From positions 18,834,691 through 18,898,690 of the forward strand of contig JABAKD010000023.1 in the NCBI GenBank assembly GCA_012845835.1: 64,000 nucleotides of DNA, in the 5' to 3' direction. This document shows, piece after piece, positions 53,908 through 64,000 of the stretch; positions within the stretch are counted from its first letter, which is position 1; every line of letters starts with the position of its first letter. The stretch comes from Undaria pinnatifida (Eukaryota > Sar > Phaeophyceae > Laminariales > Alariaceae). A model generated the notes under the pieces. It saw only the letters and a program-made list of their open reading frames with translations, was not told the DNA's origin and ran no database searches. The position numbers and the translations under genes are program-made.

Positions 53908-55739
53908 GTTGGCGTGCGCCACACCATCGGTACCCATCGACGTTGGGTATGGCCGCGTGTGTTATGCACTGGCATCTATTGCGATCAACAACGCCAGCTT
54001 GCTGGCGCTTGGCACCGCGTCTCATAGAACGCATCCTCATCGGGCGAGACTGGCGTATACGTCAGGACGTAATACCACCAGTATGTGTGGCTATGAAGGA
54101 ACGTCTCGTGGATCACACCGGCATAGAATGTGTAGTGACACTACGCGCTCCGGCCCGTAATGTGTGGTGATACGGATACATCTTTGTATACTCGATGTAT
54201 TACCATAGTATCCGTCAGTATGTAATGAAACCAGTATGCATCGCTATGAGGGGTCGCCTTGTCGTCGCTATCTTGTGCACCGGCACTGACGGTGGCGATA
54301 TTTTGTGCGCCGACACACAAGGTGCGTTGGTATGTATGAATATTTGGTACACGCCGGCGCGCGGGCGCCGGCGACGGAGCGTGTTCCGGCATACTGGTGC
54401 CCGGCCCGCATGAGTTCGATACGTTCTCTGAATGTACGCTGCCGGGTTCGGTCGTGCGTATGGGCGGGGTGTGATGGCAGTTATGTCTGTTCCTTATACG
54501 TCGCGATGCGTATGCTACGCATCGCTAATGATGTGGACACGGGACACGCACTTAGTCACCAGCATTATAGTGGCCATGTAGCCGTTTAGCGGTTAGTTGT
54601 CGCTTCGTGAAAACAAAGAGTTTTTCCCACCAGCACTGCAAGAGCTGTACAGGCTATCGCACCGACTTAATAGTGGCGATTTCCACGCATTATGCCCTCG
54701 CCATTACGTCGCGCTTGCGCTGGCATACCGGTAGATTGGGGCGGGTTTCGAGTGTGGGTAACTTCAGACCGATCCTGTACACGGCTATTCTGTATGTTGT
54801 TCGTCTCTGTTTTATTCTTAATGTTTTTCTCCAGTACTCGTACTCCTTCATGCATAAGACTACGAGCAACTCTTACCCCTCCCTCTCACTGGGAGCACCA
54901 GCCGGGAAAATCCTTCATGGATAAGAACAGCTCAGTTGGTGTTACTGGTGATTGGTGAAACAGTGCTACATATGACATCATAGGATAGGGGTTAAACAAA
55001 CCGTGCTCCCTACGTCATCAACTACGGTAGAGGGTATTTCGCAGCATTGAGGCCTAGAATCTCGCCACATTCCACCAGTCACGATCACGACAAAAAAGCA
55101 AGAGCGTCACCTGTTTAGGTGGATGGAGTTCAAATTTTACTGGAGTATACTCCGGAGTTCGTACTATTTTGTTAAGTCACACTAACGCCACCGAGGTCCT
55201 TGTATTTGCGCCAAGAATGATACCTTTGTTGGCCGCTGCGGCACTGCGGCAGCAGCAGCGCAACAACATCCCTCGCGATATGAGGTACGAGTAGCATCAT
55301 GCCGCGAGGTCACAGAAAGTTGGATGCAGTCATGAGTCAGTGCCTGACAACCCCGAGGCTTGGGACCAACATCACTGAGCGGTGGCAGCTTGGTATTGGA
55401 GGCGATACTTTGAACGCGACGACGACGTAGCATGATGTGCGTGCGTGTCATATTTCGGCCGCGTGGCAGGCTGAGTGTGAGCCTTTTTTCTAATATTTCA
55501 CTTTCAGCAACGAATTGATGTGATCTGAAATATACCCGCGATAGCTCTTGACAATAGCGTTCGAAATATCCTGTTTGCACCGCAGGGTTTTATGTGTAGT
55601 GCCAGTGGTGGCACCGCAGCAGAGGGTACTTCACATGAGGCAAAATGTTGCGAAGCTTGATAGCCGACAGCAACCCGTCACGAAAATGCCTGCGCAAGCC
55701 TTGGAAAGTTATCTTTCTTCTGTGTTTTAGTTTCTTCCC
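53908..55739. other. unassigned sequence
   Basis: No gene is supported. CTATGAAGGAACG and CTATGAGGGGTCGC near 54090 and 54240, and a CGGCGCGCGGGCGCCGGCG word at 54355, hint at further decayed repeats. The frames are short and without motif. Confidence 0.4.
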
Positions 55740-55970
55740 CAGGTCCCTACTAGGTGGCACGAGGATGAGGCAAAGCTGAGTAGACAGCGCCGCGCATCCG
55801 CCGTGGGTGGTGTCGAAGGGAACGGGGGGAGGGGGGGCAGCAGGAGGGGTAGAAGGAACACCGCACAAGGGTATGGGGGCAGGGGGGGGGACAGGAGGAG
55901 TAGAAGGGAAACCGCGGTAGATGAAAGTAGGAAGGAGACCGCAGACAGGGTAGCAAGGTACCAGGCCGAC
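55740..55970. repeat. G-rich purine tract with two similar units
   Basis: GGGGGGAGGGGGGGCAGCAG and GGGGGCAGGGGGGGGACAGG, each followed by GAGGGGTAGAAGGAAC or GAGTAGAAGGGAAAC and CCGC, about 65 bases apart. Minus frames read as Pro-rich. Confidence 0.6.
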
Positions 55971-56044
55971 TAGTAGGTACATAGCACTTTTCGTCTTTCT
56001 CTGGGGTATTTTTTTCCCCTTTGTTCCCTCCTTGCGTGTCCAGG

Positions 56045-56290
56045 TTTTTGGCTCGTGTTCGGATTATCTTATTTTGGTTTTACTTTACTTTATTTTATTT
56101 CATTTTATTATGTTTCTTTTCCGAGCTTTGGCTCTCCTTTGCGGTTGGGTTGTTTCTTCGATTTCCCCTTCGTTTTGTTTGTTTCATTTTTTGTTTTATT
56201 TTTATCTTTGTTTTTATTTGTTTTCTTTTTTTGTTTTTGTTTTTTGTTTTTGTTTTTGTTTTTGTTTATTTCGTATTTCTCTCTTCCAAT
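56045..56290. repeat. T-rich, strand-skewed tract with TTTTTG repeats
   Basis: Almost no C or A on the plus strand over about 245 bases; TTTTTGTTTTTGTTTTTG near 56225-56270. The Phe-rich plus frames and Lys/Asn-rich minus frames are products of it. Confidence 0.75.
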
Positions 56291-56384
56291 GTATTTCTGT
56301 TGCTGACGTATGTATGTTGTGCCTGTCGTACCCAGTACTAGGGCATGACATTGCGTTGTCGAATGCATTACGATGCATTATTTC

Positions 56385-56510
56385 TGTGTTGTGGCTTGTG
56401 ACCACAGAGCTGATCTTTCTAGGGTGAAGAATCAGTACGGACACTGGGTGTGCTGGATGTCGACGAGTAGAAGAACGGTTTAATGTGAAGAACACACACA
56501 CACACACTAG
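56385..56510 (+). repeat. R12 fragment, third copy
   Basis: CTTTCTAGGGTGAAGAATCA, GGACACTGGGTG, GTCGACGAGTAGAAGAACGG and TTTAATGTGAAGAACACA match 30900-30990 and 31375-31460. A (CA)n run follows at 56494-56505. Confidence 0.65.
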
Positions 56511-57252
56511 AGAAATTCTTGATTATTTCGCATCAATACGAGCTTTTTTTCTTATCGCCCGTTCGTACGCATCAACACGCCGACATAGTAGCCGCTGCTT
56601 GCTGCCTTTGAACCGGGCAACAAGCAAACTCCACGCACCGGCCAATTGATCCGCATCGCATCCAAGGTTTACCCGTCCCGATCGCTTGCTTATGATACCG
56701 CACGTACCAGAAAGGTGATGAGTTGGATGTCGCAGGCCTCACAGAATGCTCATACTCTGCCTGCCGCTGACGCCTTGCCCGTGGCGGAACCACCGCAGCA
56801 GCCCCAGGAGAAACTACAACAGTAGACTACCTTGTACTGTAGGCCCATCATTTGGCCAGCGTGGTGTCGCTCCGCTCGTGTGCTCTGCTGTAATCGCAGG
56901 GCTTTATGCACGTGAGACGCCTGAAGCCTCGAAAGCGATAAGCGTTGCCCCTGGCATCCGGTCCTCAACGTCCACCCGTCGATAGGATCCCCCAGTATCG
57001 TATAGGTGTTTTAAGTATTTTGTTTTAAACATCCTCGAAACATTTCTCTTGTCTCGAAAGAGGCTCTTCGACTCCATGTGTTTGCCGTTTTCACACGTGT
57101 TTGGGCATTAGTCTTGCCGAAGTTTTTATTTTCGAATCTGGCACCGTCATGCTTCCTCCTGTTGGGTATAGCAGTCTGATACAAAACAAAAAAAAGGCAG
57201 TCAGGTTGAGATTCGCCATTCTAAAAGAGAGGCACATTCAAGGTTAACCAGC
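56511..57252. other. unassigned sequence
   Basis: No gene or clear repeat. Confidence 0.45.
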
Positions 57253-58260
57253 CTATTCGTATGCGTGCCGTTTTTTTGTGTGTCTGGCATTATCGACAAT
57301 ACATCTATATTTTAAAAATATTTCAAGGACGTCAGCCGTGAGTTCGACGAATTTCGGGTCAATACTCATCTTTGCAAGCTGCGTTGTTGGTACTTGTAAT
57401 ATACTATGTGGGTGAGTTTTTTCATAATGGGAGGGGTCATATTGTTTTGTTAATAAACAAACACATATATATACGAGTATGTACATATTTATAAAAATAT
57501 TGCAAGGACGTCAGCCGTGAGTTTGACGAATTTCAGGGCAATGTTCATTTTTGCAAGCTTCGTTGTTGGTACTTGTAATGTACTATATGGGTGAGTTTTT
57601 TTTCAGGAGGGGTCCTATTTCTTGTTCACTATGATGGTAAGTCTTGGTATTTTAATTTAGGTGGGGAATTTTGAGCTAGATCTAACATCACATCTATTTT
57701 TTAAATTTATTTCTGTAGTTTCCAGTATACTTCTCTTATCATATGTATGGTAGGCGATTTATTTTGTTTTTTCTTCCCCCCGTCTTTAATATCGGGAGGA
57801 GTACGAATACAGAATATTAATAGTTATCTTATATGTTACTCTTAATACAGCATTCGAGAATGAAAGTCGGCTACTCCCCCCCAATATATATATAATAATA
57901 CAAAACTCTGTGGGACACCAAATTGATACGCTGTCACTCTAACATTTTATCAGGTGTGAGTTCGACGAATTTCGGGTCAATGCTCATATTTTGAAGCTGC
58001 TTGCTGGTACTTGTACTATACTATGTGGGTAAAAGTTTTAATGGAAGGGGCCCTATTATTTCATAAACAAATGTTTTTCTCCACTACAATGATTGGTGTT
58101 GGTATTTTTACTCTAGGTGGGGAATTTTGAATTAATCTAACATCATACCAGGTATCTATTTTATTAATTGTTTCTGTAGTTTCCACTATATATATATTGC
58201 TCTACCATATGTATGGTGGAAGGTTTGCGGATGGATGGCTTGGTCAGGGTTGTTGGTACT
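57253..58260 (-). repeat. R11 leader array, three units (copies B, C, D)
   Basis: Each unit on the minus strand carries CACCCACATAGTA-like sequence, ACAAGTACCAACAACG and an ATG near 57374, 57552 and 57996. From these ATGs the frames read MSIDPKFVELTADVLEIF (B), MNIALKFVKLTADVLAIF (C) and MSIDPKFVELTPDKM (D). Units C and D also share the stretch GGTGGGGAATTTTGA and TTTCTGTAGTTTCCA with CATATGTATGGT, so the duplicated block is about 450 bp. Copy B is the best kept; its frame runs on for 20 residues. The repeat may be the multiplied 5-prime end of a host gene whose remainder lies elsewhere. Confidence 0.7.
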
Positions 58261-58590
58261 TGTGGTTACGTGCGTAAGTAAGTTTTCTTTACCTGGGGGT
58301 GGTTTATTTTATTATTATTTTTTTTATTTTTCACTAAGGTGGCGGGTTTTGGTATATATTGCAAGTATGAAGACAGTAGTAGTGGTCCAATAGATATAAT
58401 GTTAACCATTTCAGAACCCACTAAAAAATCGTAAAAAAAATTCAAACCTAAAATTTAAAATAAATGAACGAAGCTCATTGGGGCAAAGTCGGGCCGCGTG
58501 CAGCGAAAGGACCTGCGAAGCGCACGGCCAAACATAAATCGGCAAAACAAATTTTGTATAGAAAATAACTCCCCAAAACCTGGTTCCAGG
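58261..58590. other. AT-rich stretch
   Basis: TTATTATTATTTTTTTTATT and AAATCGTAAAAAAAATTC. No gene. Confidence 0.4.
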
Positions 58591-58620
58591 TAATTTGTCC
58601 CCAGATCTGGGGACAAATTA
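58591..58620. other. perfect 30-bp palindrome
   Basis: Fully self-complementary, centred on CCCCAGATCTGGGG with TAATTTGT and ACAAATTA as outer arms. A second short palindrome, CCTGGTTCCAGG-like, lies 10 bases before it. It stands 125 bases upstream of the ATG at 58745. It could be a cruciform-forming site, a dimeric factor-binding site, or the tip of an inverted-repeat element. Confidence 0.85.
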
Positions 58621-58744
58621 GACCGGATAATAAAGTGCAAAGCGAACTTGGGTGGTCAAGGGGGGTCAAAAACCTCCAAACTGAGGTTTTTGCTGCTGTA
58701 CGAGTACATGGCTCCAGTCTGTGTCTCTACACACCAGCATCACC

Positions 58745-60857
58745 ATGGCGCAGCAGGCATACCCCGACGTCGTTGCTCTCGAAGCCTTCGAGGACGCAGA
58801 TGCTTCCGCTATCCACCAGCAGCTGAAGCAAGTTGCTGAACACCATGCTCCCAGGACCAGGGAATTTGCGTTCGATGCCGCAACCGCGGTCGCCCGACGT
58901 GTTTGCTAGCATCAGCAACACCCACAGGCATTGCCCGGTGGCTTGTCCTCAAAGGAGCGCAAGGCGGCTGCCAGCGCACACCCTGGGCTTTGCGGGGCCA
59001 GTTTGGCGGCTGTGATCGCGGGAATCTGCTTCGACGACGTATCGGCAACGGCAGAGCTCAGGGGCGTCCAGCACACCTACAACGTCATGTGTAACCAGGT
59101 GCGTGTGTCCTTGAAATTTGTTTGCTTTTTGCTGCCTGCCGCCATCTGCGTGCTTGGAGACTTCAAAGCACTATGTTCCCGGGATCGAGTGAGATAGAAC
59201 CGCGCGCAAGGAACACCTGCTGCGGTAAAACTTAGGATGATTCAGGGTTTGCCTATACTGCTGTTAGGGTTGGAAGTACCTGCTGTTGGCGCTGGTAGGG
59301 CGTCGTTCAAAGGCCCGGTGAAGGCTCCGCTCGACTCGTGCCACAACCTTCCATTTCACACCCTCACAGTCATGTCGAGTACTGCTGCTAGTATTTCCTT
59401 ACTCTAATTCCAAGTGGTAGTGTATTCCCAGTCTAATTCCAAGTGGTTTGTCCACAGGAAAGAGGTTGCCCATCTTGTTTTCATGTACAAGTACAGTACG
59501 AGTAAGTATTACTTGGTACATAATACCAGTACTTGAGTGTAGCTGCTTGAAAACGGGGACAAGCCTAGAAGGGGACCCATATACCCTAGTCGTACGTGTT
59601 GGTTGTACAGCAGCAGTGCAGTAGCACTGGCACCAAGCCATAAAGGGTTACTTGTAGAACATGACTAGGCTCATGTCATAGTGCTCACTATGTCATTTTA
59701 TATTATACAACTGGTGCTAGCGTCTCTGCCAGCTGCTGGACGTGATATCATAGTGATACGTGGAACAAGTTCAACAGCAGTACAGCAGTACTCGCACCTA
59801 CCTGTATGACACTATCAATACCTCTTGGTATTGATTTTATTTAGGACGGGTGCTTTTTCTCGCGCATCGTAATAATGTATCACATATGAAAACTGTACAC
59901 CAGGTACACTGCTTAGACGAAGGATGCTGACAGCGTGGTACTGTTGCTGCCGTTGTGAGCAGAAGGGCCACTATGACGGAAGGCCCCAGGCATGATGTAT
60001 CTATGCGTGAGTAGTTGTAACTACGAGTGGTACGTATCATAACTGGTATGATAATCGTGGTATCGTTGTACGTACATGCATACCAGGTACATACGTACAC
60101 TTGTGCTGCCACAGACTACACAAGGCAGATATGTAACGACTGTTTTAATTTCATGTTTATGCACCAACAGATATTCACGACGATAGTTTCGCGCAATGCT
60201 GTACGTTTTCCATGTTGTACTCCTGTAGCGCGCAGTGCTGTAGTCGACCGAAACTCCACCTGGTAGTGGTGCAGAGTGCCGGCGTAGGTTATAGTTCCAA
60301 GTTCGCACCAACCGCGAAATGGATCAAACCTGATAGCACTTACCTGTACGGTACCTTGAGTTCTAAGTACCGTAGCAGAATGATGTAGGATTGCAGCAGT
60401 AGCAGTAGTCCACTGATATTGCCGAAGTCTTGCAGCTATTCTCTTCAGAGGGTAAACTTGAGTGAAAACTAACGATTACAGCATCAACCACACGAAAGAG
60501 CCTAGCAATGTAGGTTGTAGTATAATTCGGCATGGGCGTACAACAGTTGTCCAGAGCTGGGCGAGTAGCTGTATTTTGACGGCCACGGCAGTAGGCATAT
60601 TGCTGGCAAGCGGTACGAGAGTGTCAAAATACCACCCGTGTACATCGCATAGAAAGACCCCGCTCGCTAGTATTGTCGATGCGCCGGGCAGATACTCGCT
60701 CTTCGAATACATGGCAAACTGACTGCTGACACGGCTGCCGTACCCCTCTTTTCCGTCGCTTGGCGCTCAGGCGTGCTTCGACGCGTCCAAGGAGCTAAAC
60801 GCGTTTGGGGCTGGCGTGCAACTCGAGCGCAAGGAGTGCTCCGCCCAAGCTTGCTGA
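58745..60857 (+). CDS. candidate host gene, two exons, unknown function, one in-frame TAG
   Basis: The start CACCATGG has a strong context. Exon 1 (58745-59098, 118 codons) begins MAQQAYPDVVALEAFEDADA and has SAIHQQLKQVAEHHAP. After the TAG it reads SSKERKAAASAHPGLCGASL and AVIAGICFDDVSATAELR, ending in VMCNQ. CAG/GTGCGT at 59098/59099 is a good donor. A pyrimidine-rich acceptor ending CTCAG at 60770 leads to ACFDASKELNAFGAGVQLER and a TGA at 60855-60857, with both boundaries in phase 0. The intron would be 1672 bp. Codon 55 (58907-58909) is TAG; it lies in a 27-nt GT...CACAG stretch (58901-58927) whose removal would keep the frame, though that is far below normal intron size. The family is unrecognised. 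It could be a recent pseudogene. Exon 2 is the weaker part. Confidence 0.4.
59108..60765. other. putative intron or intergenic sequence
   Basis: No exon-like frame. Short repeats of TAATTCCAAGTGGT at about 59405 and 59434, and CCAGGTAC words near 59901 and 60083. Confidence 0.4.
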
Positions 60858-61638
60858 GCTCTTTTCCCTGGGAATGGGGTAGTGGACGAATGGGTGGGGA
60901 TTGCCTTCAATTCGTAAAATTTCGGCTGACCCGTCGCGGTCAACGTTTTCTACGAAATGGATTATATTTGTATTTGCCATGTCTTGTTATGGCTGTCCGC
61001 ACGTCAAGTTGGTGGGGCGAGGAGGTTGGCAGTGACGGTATGCCGACAAAGGAAACTCAGTTGATGTGGCGATTGCTGCAAGCGCTGGCTTCTTTGTTAG
61101 CAATGAAGGTTTGACGCCGATTCACTGGAAATCCTACAAAGTTTGCGTCTCGTCTTTGTTTGGACACCCAGTGTTCCATGACGCGCGGTGTTAGTTCATG
61201 ATGAGCAATCGTACGGTGGTGTGGGCTGCGTTGTTATCATCCAACCTGCAATATGAACTCGCCGCGTGTTATTTTGGGCTCGATCGCCACCTGCGGAATA
61301 CAGGGTGGTTTTCCTCGCCGTGTTTTCCCTCAAGTAGCACCGATGCTTCGCATCAGTTTATTGAGAGAATCGCGAGGCGCATCGTGCTGTCGCTCTTGAA
61401 ACTGGGGTGGGGTGGCGCTTGAGACGACGGATGAGGGGGGCTTATTTTATTTATAAGAAGAACCGTCTGCGGTTTGATTACTATGCGTTTTGACCCCGTG
61501 CCGGTGATGCGGACGCACGCACGCCATTTTTTTTCGATGGTTTCGAACGCCGCCGACCATTTGTTTATGTACTTGTCACATACACCACGAACTATTGTCT
61601 GACCGAAAATGCTGAGTGAGGTTCACGCGTCACAACGC
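60858..61638. other. unassigned sequence
   Basis: No domain recognised. Plus fragments such as PVAVNVFYEMDYICICH near 60930-60990 are interrupted by stops. Confidence 0.35.
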
Positions 61639-61770
61639 TGACGTCAAGTCTCTCCGTCGGTGCATAAGTGACCTGTCTTGTGACCGCGACCCATACCCCT
61701 CACATGACGTCAAGTCTCTCTGTCGGTGCATAAGTGACCTGTCTTGTGACCGCGACCCATACCCCTCACA
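61639..61770. repeat. 66-bp unit, two tandem copies
   Basis: TGACGTCAAGTCTCTCCGTC starts at 61639 and 61705. The copies differ at one visible position, so the duplication is very recent. Each unit starts with TGACGTCA, the palindromic CRE-type word (read TGACGTCAAG). Confidence 0.95.
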
Positions 61771-62438
61771 TGTTGGCTACGCGTCACCTGCATTTTTTTT
61801 AGACGTAGCCGTCTTGCTCCTCTAAAAGACTTCGGGAGACATGTCAGTGTCAAGCTGTCTGCCAATGCATATCCAGCCGTCTAGACATATATTCCTAACC
61901 TCCCTGGTAGAAAACAAATCATAATATGTGTGGAAACCCCTGATATTTTTTGTTTTTGTTCGGCGGTTTTACTCGTTTGATATGAGCTAATTTGAGATCA
62001 TCGATATTCTGCAGTTCAATTCCCATCTTTCTGTAGATCGGACTCGGAAACGTATCAAGATGCCTAAAACAGGAAAACGCAGAAAAACACACTAATTTAT
62101 ACATCATTGTCAGGCGTTTTTGATAAAGCGGGGATTTTCGATACTGTCCCCTGATTTTTTCTGTCAAGGCTGTCTGTGAAGGTAGTTTCAATCACGCTGT
62201 CTGTCAAGGGGTGAAAGTGCCGACATGCGACATATTTGCTCTAAAACGCCAGTTTTCAATTCAAAGTTTGACATGCTATGTGTTTGAGAAAGTGAGTCAT
62301 GTTCTCCGTATCCCTATATTAGTAGACACATGCTCTGCGTCACAGGAAGGGTCGAGTAGTTTTTTCATCACTCCCCTTCCTTGCAATTAAGTTGTACGAA
62401 ACTGCCAATGTGTAACGGTGTCTAGGCCTACTCGTTGC
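61771..62438. other. unassigned sequence
   Basis: CTGTCTGTGAAGG and CTGTCTGTCAAGG recur near 62168 and 62198. The minus frame at 62191-61919 has no motif. Confidence 0.4.
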
Positions 62439-62515
62439 GCACCCAAAAAATCGTTTTTCACGCTGGCGTATGAATAGCAAGTTAAATAATTTAACTTCAT
62501 AGGCATTTTGGGTGC
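62439..62515. other. nested hairpin, 77 bp
   Basis: Outer arms GCACCCAAAA and TTTTGGGTGC are perfect. Inner arms AAGTTAAAT and ATTTAACTT are perfect with one base between. Between them GCGTATGA..CATAGGC pair partly. It looks like a small foldback element or a structured RNA. Confidence 0.7.
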
Positions 62516-63078
62516 TCCTCGTGCATCATTCCTGCATCGCTACCAACTGTAGCGGACATCGTGGTAATTAAAGTTCAAAACCTATCAAACGCTACCGCGC
62601 GAACACGCATTTTTTGTGATTAATCAGCCGATTGACATGTTTGGCGCTGTTCTAGGACTTGCAAACGAAGATTGTCTGCCTCCCAGGTAGTCCCCATAGC
62701 AAAGGCCGATACACAAAGGACAAGAAAAATTACATGTCTCCGTATGTTGATCCCACGAGTGAATATGAACTCACGTGCAACCCCTCGCACCACCTACGCA
62801 CCATGCCGACAGTATTGAAAGCACAACCGCATCTGGCAAATGACACCATATCCTGACAGCAGCCAAACCTCGGTGCACTCAAGAACATCCCCCCCCCCCA
62901 ACCCCCTCCACCCCTAATAGTCTCCTCCGGCCATGGACCCTCGTCGACGTGTACGCCGATCAAGAACAGAAACGCCGACGACGCGCATTTTGCATCGCGT
63001 AGCACCTACTCTTCTAGATAAGTCGGCAGGTTTATATCAACAGGGGACGCAGGGAGTCAGGCTTTGCAGAATTTGAGC
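62516..63078. other. unassigned sequence
   Basis: No gene is supported. A C run lies near 62890-62900. Confidence 0.4.
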
Positions 63079-63582
63079 TCAGGCCAGTCCTTGGGCGTGC
63101 CGTCCTAACGCCAACTTGCCGATGACATCCACAGTGAATCGGCCCAGGTTATTCTCGTCGAATCGCGGAAGAGGTTTGAGCGTTGTTGGCGACGGTCGAA
63201 ATTGCTCGGAGTAATCCGCCCCCTCCCTTCTTCGATGACATACGTCGTAGTCGAAACCTGTGCCCTCGCACTCGGAACGGCGGCAGTCTATGCTCTCGTC
63301 GCCTTCGTTGTCCGTGCCGTTGTACCCTTCCGCCCAATCCGCACCCTTTATTCCTGAGCCGAACCACCGGCGTTGGTCAATATCCTCTTTAGATGGCATA
63401 CCAGCTGATCCCTCCACACTCCCCTTCTTGCTTCCTATGGCCTCCCCGTCCTCGCCCCCCTTTTCGCCTCCCATACTGTCTTCCCTCTCGCCCCCCTTCT
63501 CGTCTCGTAAAATGTCGTCCCCCTCACCCCACCCCTCCCAATCTCTCCGCGACCGCCTCGTCGGCCTCTTCCCTTGCCTCAT
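63079..63582 (-). CDS. acidic, Gly-rich reading frame, unknown
   Basis: The minus frame has 167 codons. The front half is Gly/Glu/Asp/Arg-rich with short repeats (RDEKGGEREDSMGGEKGGED), and its matching plus strand is a C/T-rich simple stretch. The middle reads GSGIKGADWAEGYNGTDNEG. The end reads RFDENNLGRFTVDVIGKLAL, which looks like a folded or binding segment. There is a Met at the start, but no start context or TATA-like word at a set distance was confirmed. It may be the N-terminal exon of a host protein or a Gag-like piece. No family is recognised. Confidence 0.3.
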   Translation of the reverse strand: MRQGKRPTRRSRRDWEGWGEGDDILRDEKGGEREDSMGGEKGGEDGEAIGSKKGSVEGSAGMPSKEDIDQRRWFGSGIKGADWAEGYNGTDNEGDESIDCRRSECEGTGFDYDVCHRRREGADYSEQFRPSPTTLKPLPRFDENNLGRFTVDVIGKLALGRHAQGLA

Positions 63583-64000
63583 ATATTTTGTCTGTGGTTC
63601 ATAAATAACGCGTTAGGGGTGCGGAAGATATAAGTGTTACAGGTAATATTTTGTAGATGTTAGTTCAGCGCAAGACTTCCAAAGTAGTGACTACATAGGC
63701 AACCTCCTGATCAACACGTGAAGAATGTTCTGCACTACGTCGTAGTCAGACCTTTGTGCCTCTTTATACCTGACGCGAGCACATTCGGTGTGTGCGCGTG
63801 ACGAGGAAGGGCTATACTCGTGATTGTTGCGGAATTTGGTCGTGTTGAAACTGTTCCATTCCTCCTGCCGACTGAATGCTGCCAGCAATAACCCTTTGGA
63901 TAGATAAGATGTATTCGTCAAGACAAATGAAAAAATACCAGGATGTTACCACCAGGACAACTTTACCAAGGGCGATTTCGGTACGTCATAATTCTGCGCA
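63583..64000. other. unassigned sequence to window end
   Basis: No motif; short frames only. Confidence 0.4.

Noticed and set aside
53577-54170. 197-codon plus frame
   Set aside because: No motif; includes the 29-bp minisatellite and opposes the start of the gag-like fossil.
56021-56427. Phe/Leu-rich plus frames resembling membrane proteins
   Set aside because: They come from a T-rich simple tract; the minus strand gives an equally artificial Lys/Asn frame.

Overview
The window reads as nuclear DNA of a eukaryote with large, repeat-filled intergenic space. No operon-like gene packing, tRNA, rRNA or CRISPR array is visible, and no long uninterrupted gene is present. The best guess for the organism is a brown alga or a close stramenopile relative. 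The reasons are the endless CAG/CTG runs (often as CAGCAGTAC), the GTAC-rich intergenic words, a base composition near 50 percent GC by eye, and the mix of hAT, pogo, LINE and LTR relics. This is an inference from texture, not from a diagnostic gene, and confidence is about 0.5 to 0.6.

Layout: 0.7-1.8 kb is a CCAAT-box satellite (called R2 here) with the end module of a dispersed repeat (R1). 3-5.2 kb holds two dispersed repeats and a Ty1/copia gag fossil on the minus strand. 6-6.8 kb is a tandem array. 10.5-11.2 kb is an unrecognised coiled-coil-like reading frame. 11.5-17.5 kb carries the front half of a pogo-type transposase, a clean 586-bp hAT MITE beside it, R1 copies, a 580-bp tandem duplication, and then a pogo DDE fragment that may be the same element continued. 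18-32 kb is almost wholly dispersed and tandem repeats. 32.9-35 kb is a satellite array with a 1342-bp hAT element (BED finger relic) inserted at its end. 35-48.6 kb has more tandem arrays, a LINE reverse-transcriptase tail, a GC-rich island, and two weak reading frames. 49.4-53.6 kb has R1/R2 on the minus strand, a hAT-like GACCC-rich element, and a second LTR-type gag fossil with a CCCH finger. 57.2-58.3 kb is a three-unit array of a leader-like sequence encoding MSIDPKFVELTADVLEIF. 58.7-60.9 kb has the best host-gene candidate (two exons with matching phase, one in-frame TAG). The rest is low-signal sequence with two strong hairpins and a weak acidic frame at 63.1-63.6 kb.

The genes do not form a pathway. 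The biology here is that of a repeat graveyard in which different transposon classes, satellites and duplicated gene beginnings have been layered on one another. I saw no convincing new defence, biosynthetic or regulatory system. The most unusual signals are the multiplied MSIDPKFVEL leader, the CCAAT-box repeats, the gene candidate with its 27-nt GT...AG stretch, and a 30-bp perfect palindrome shortly upstream of that gene.
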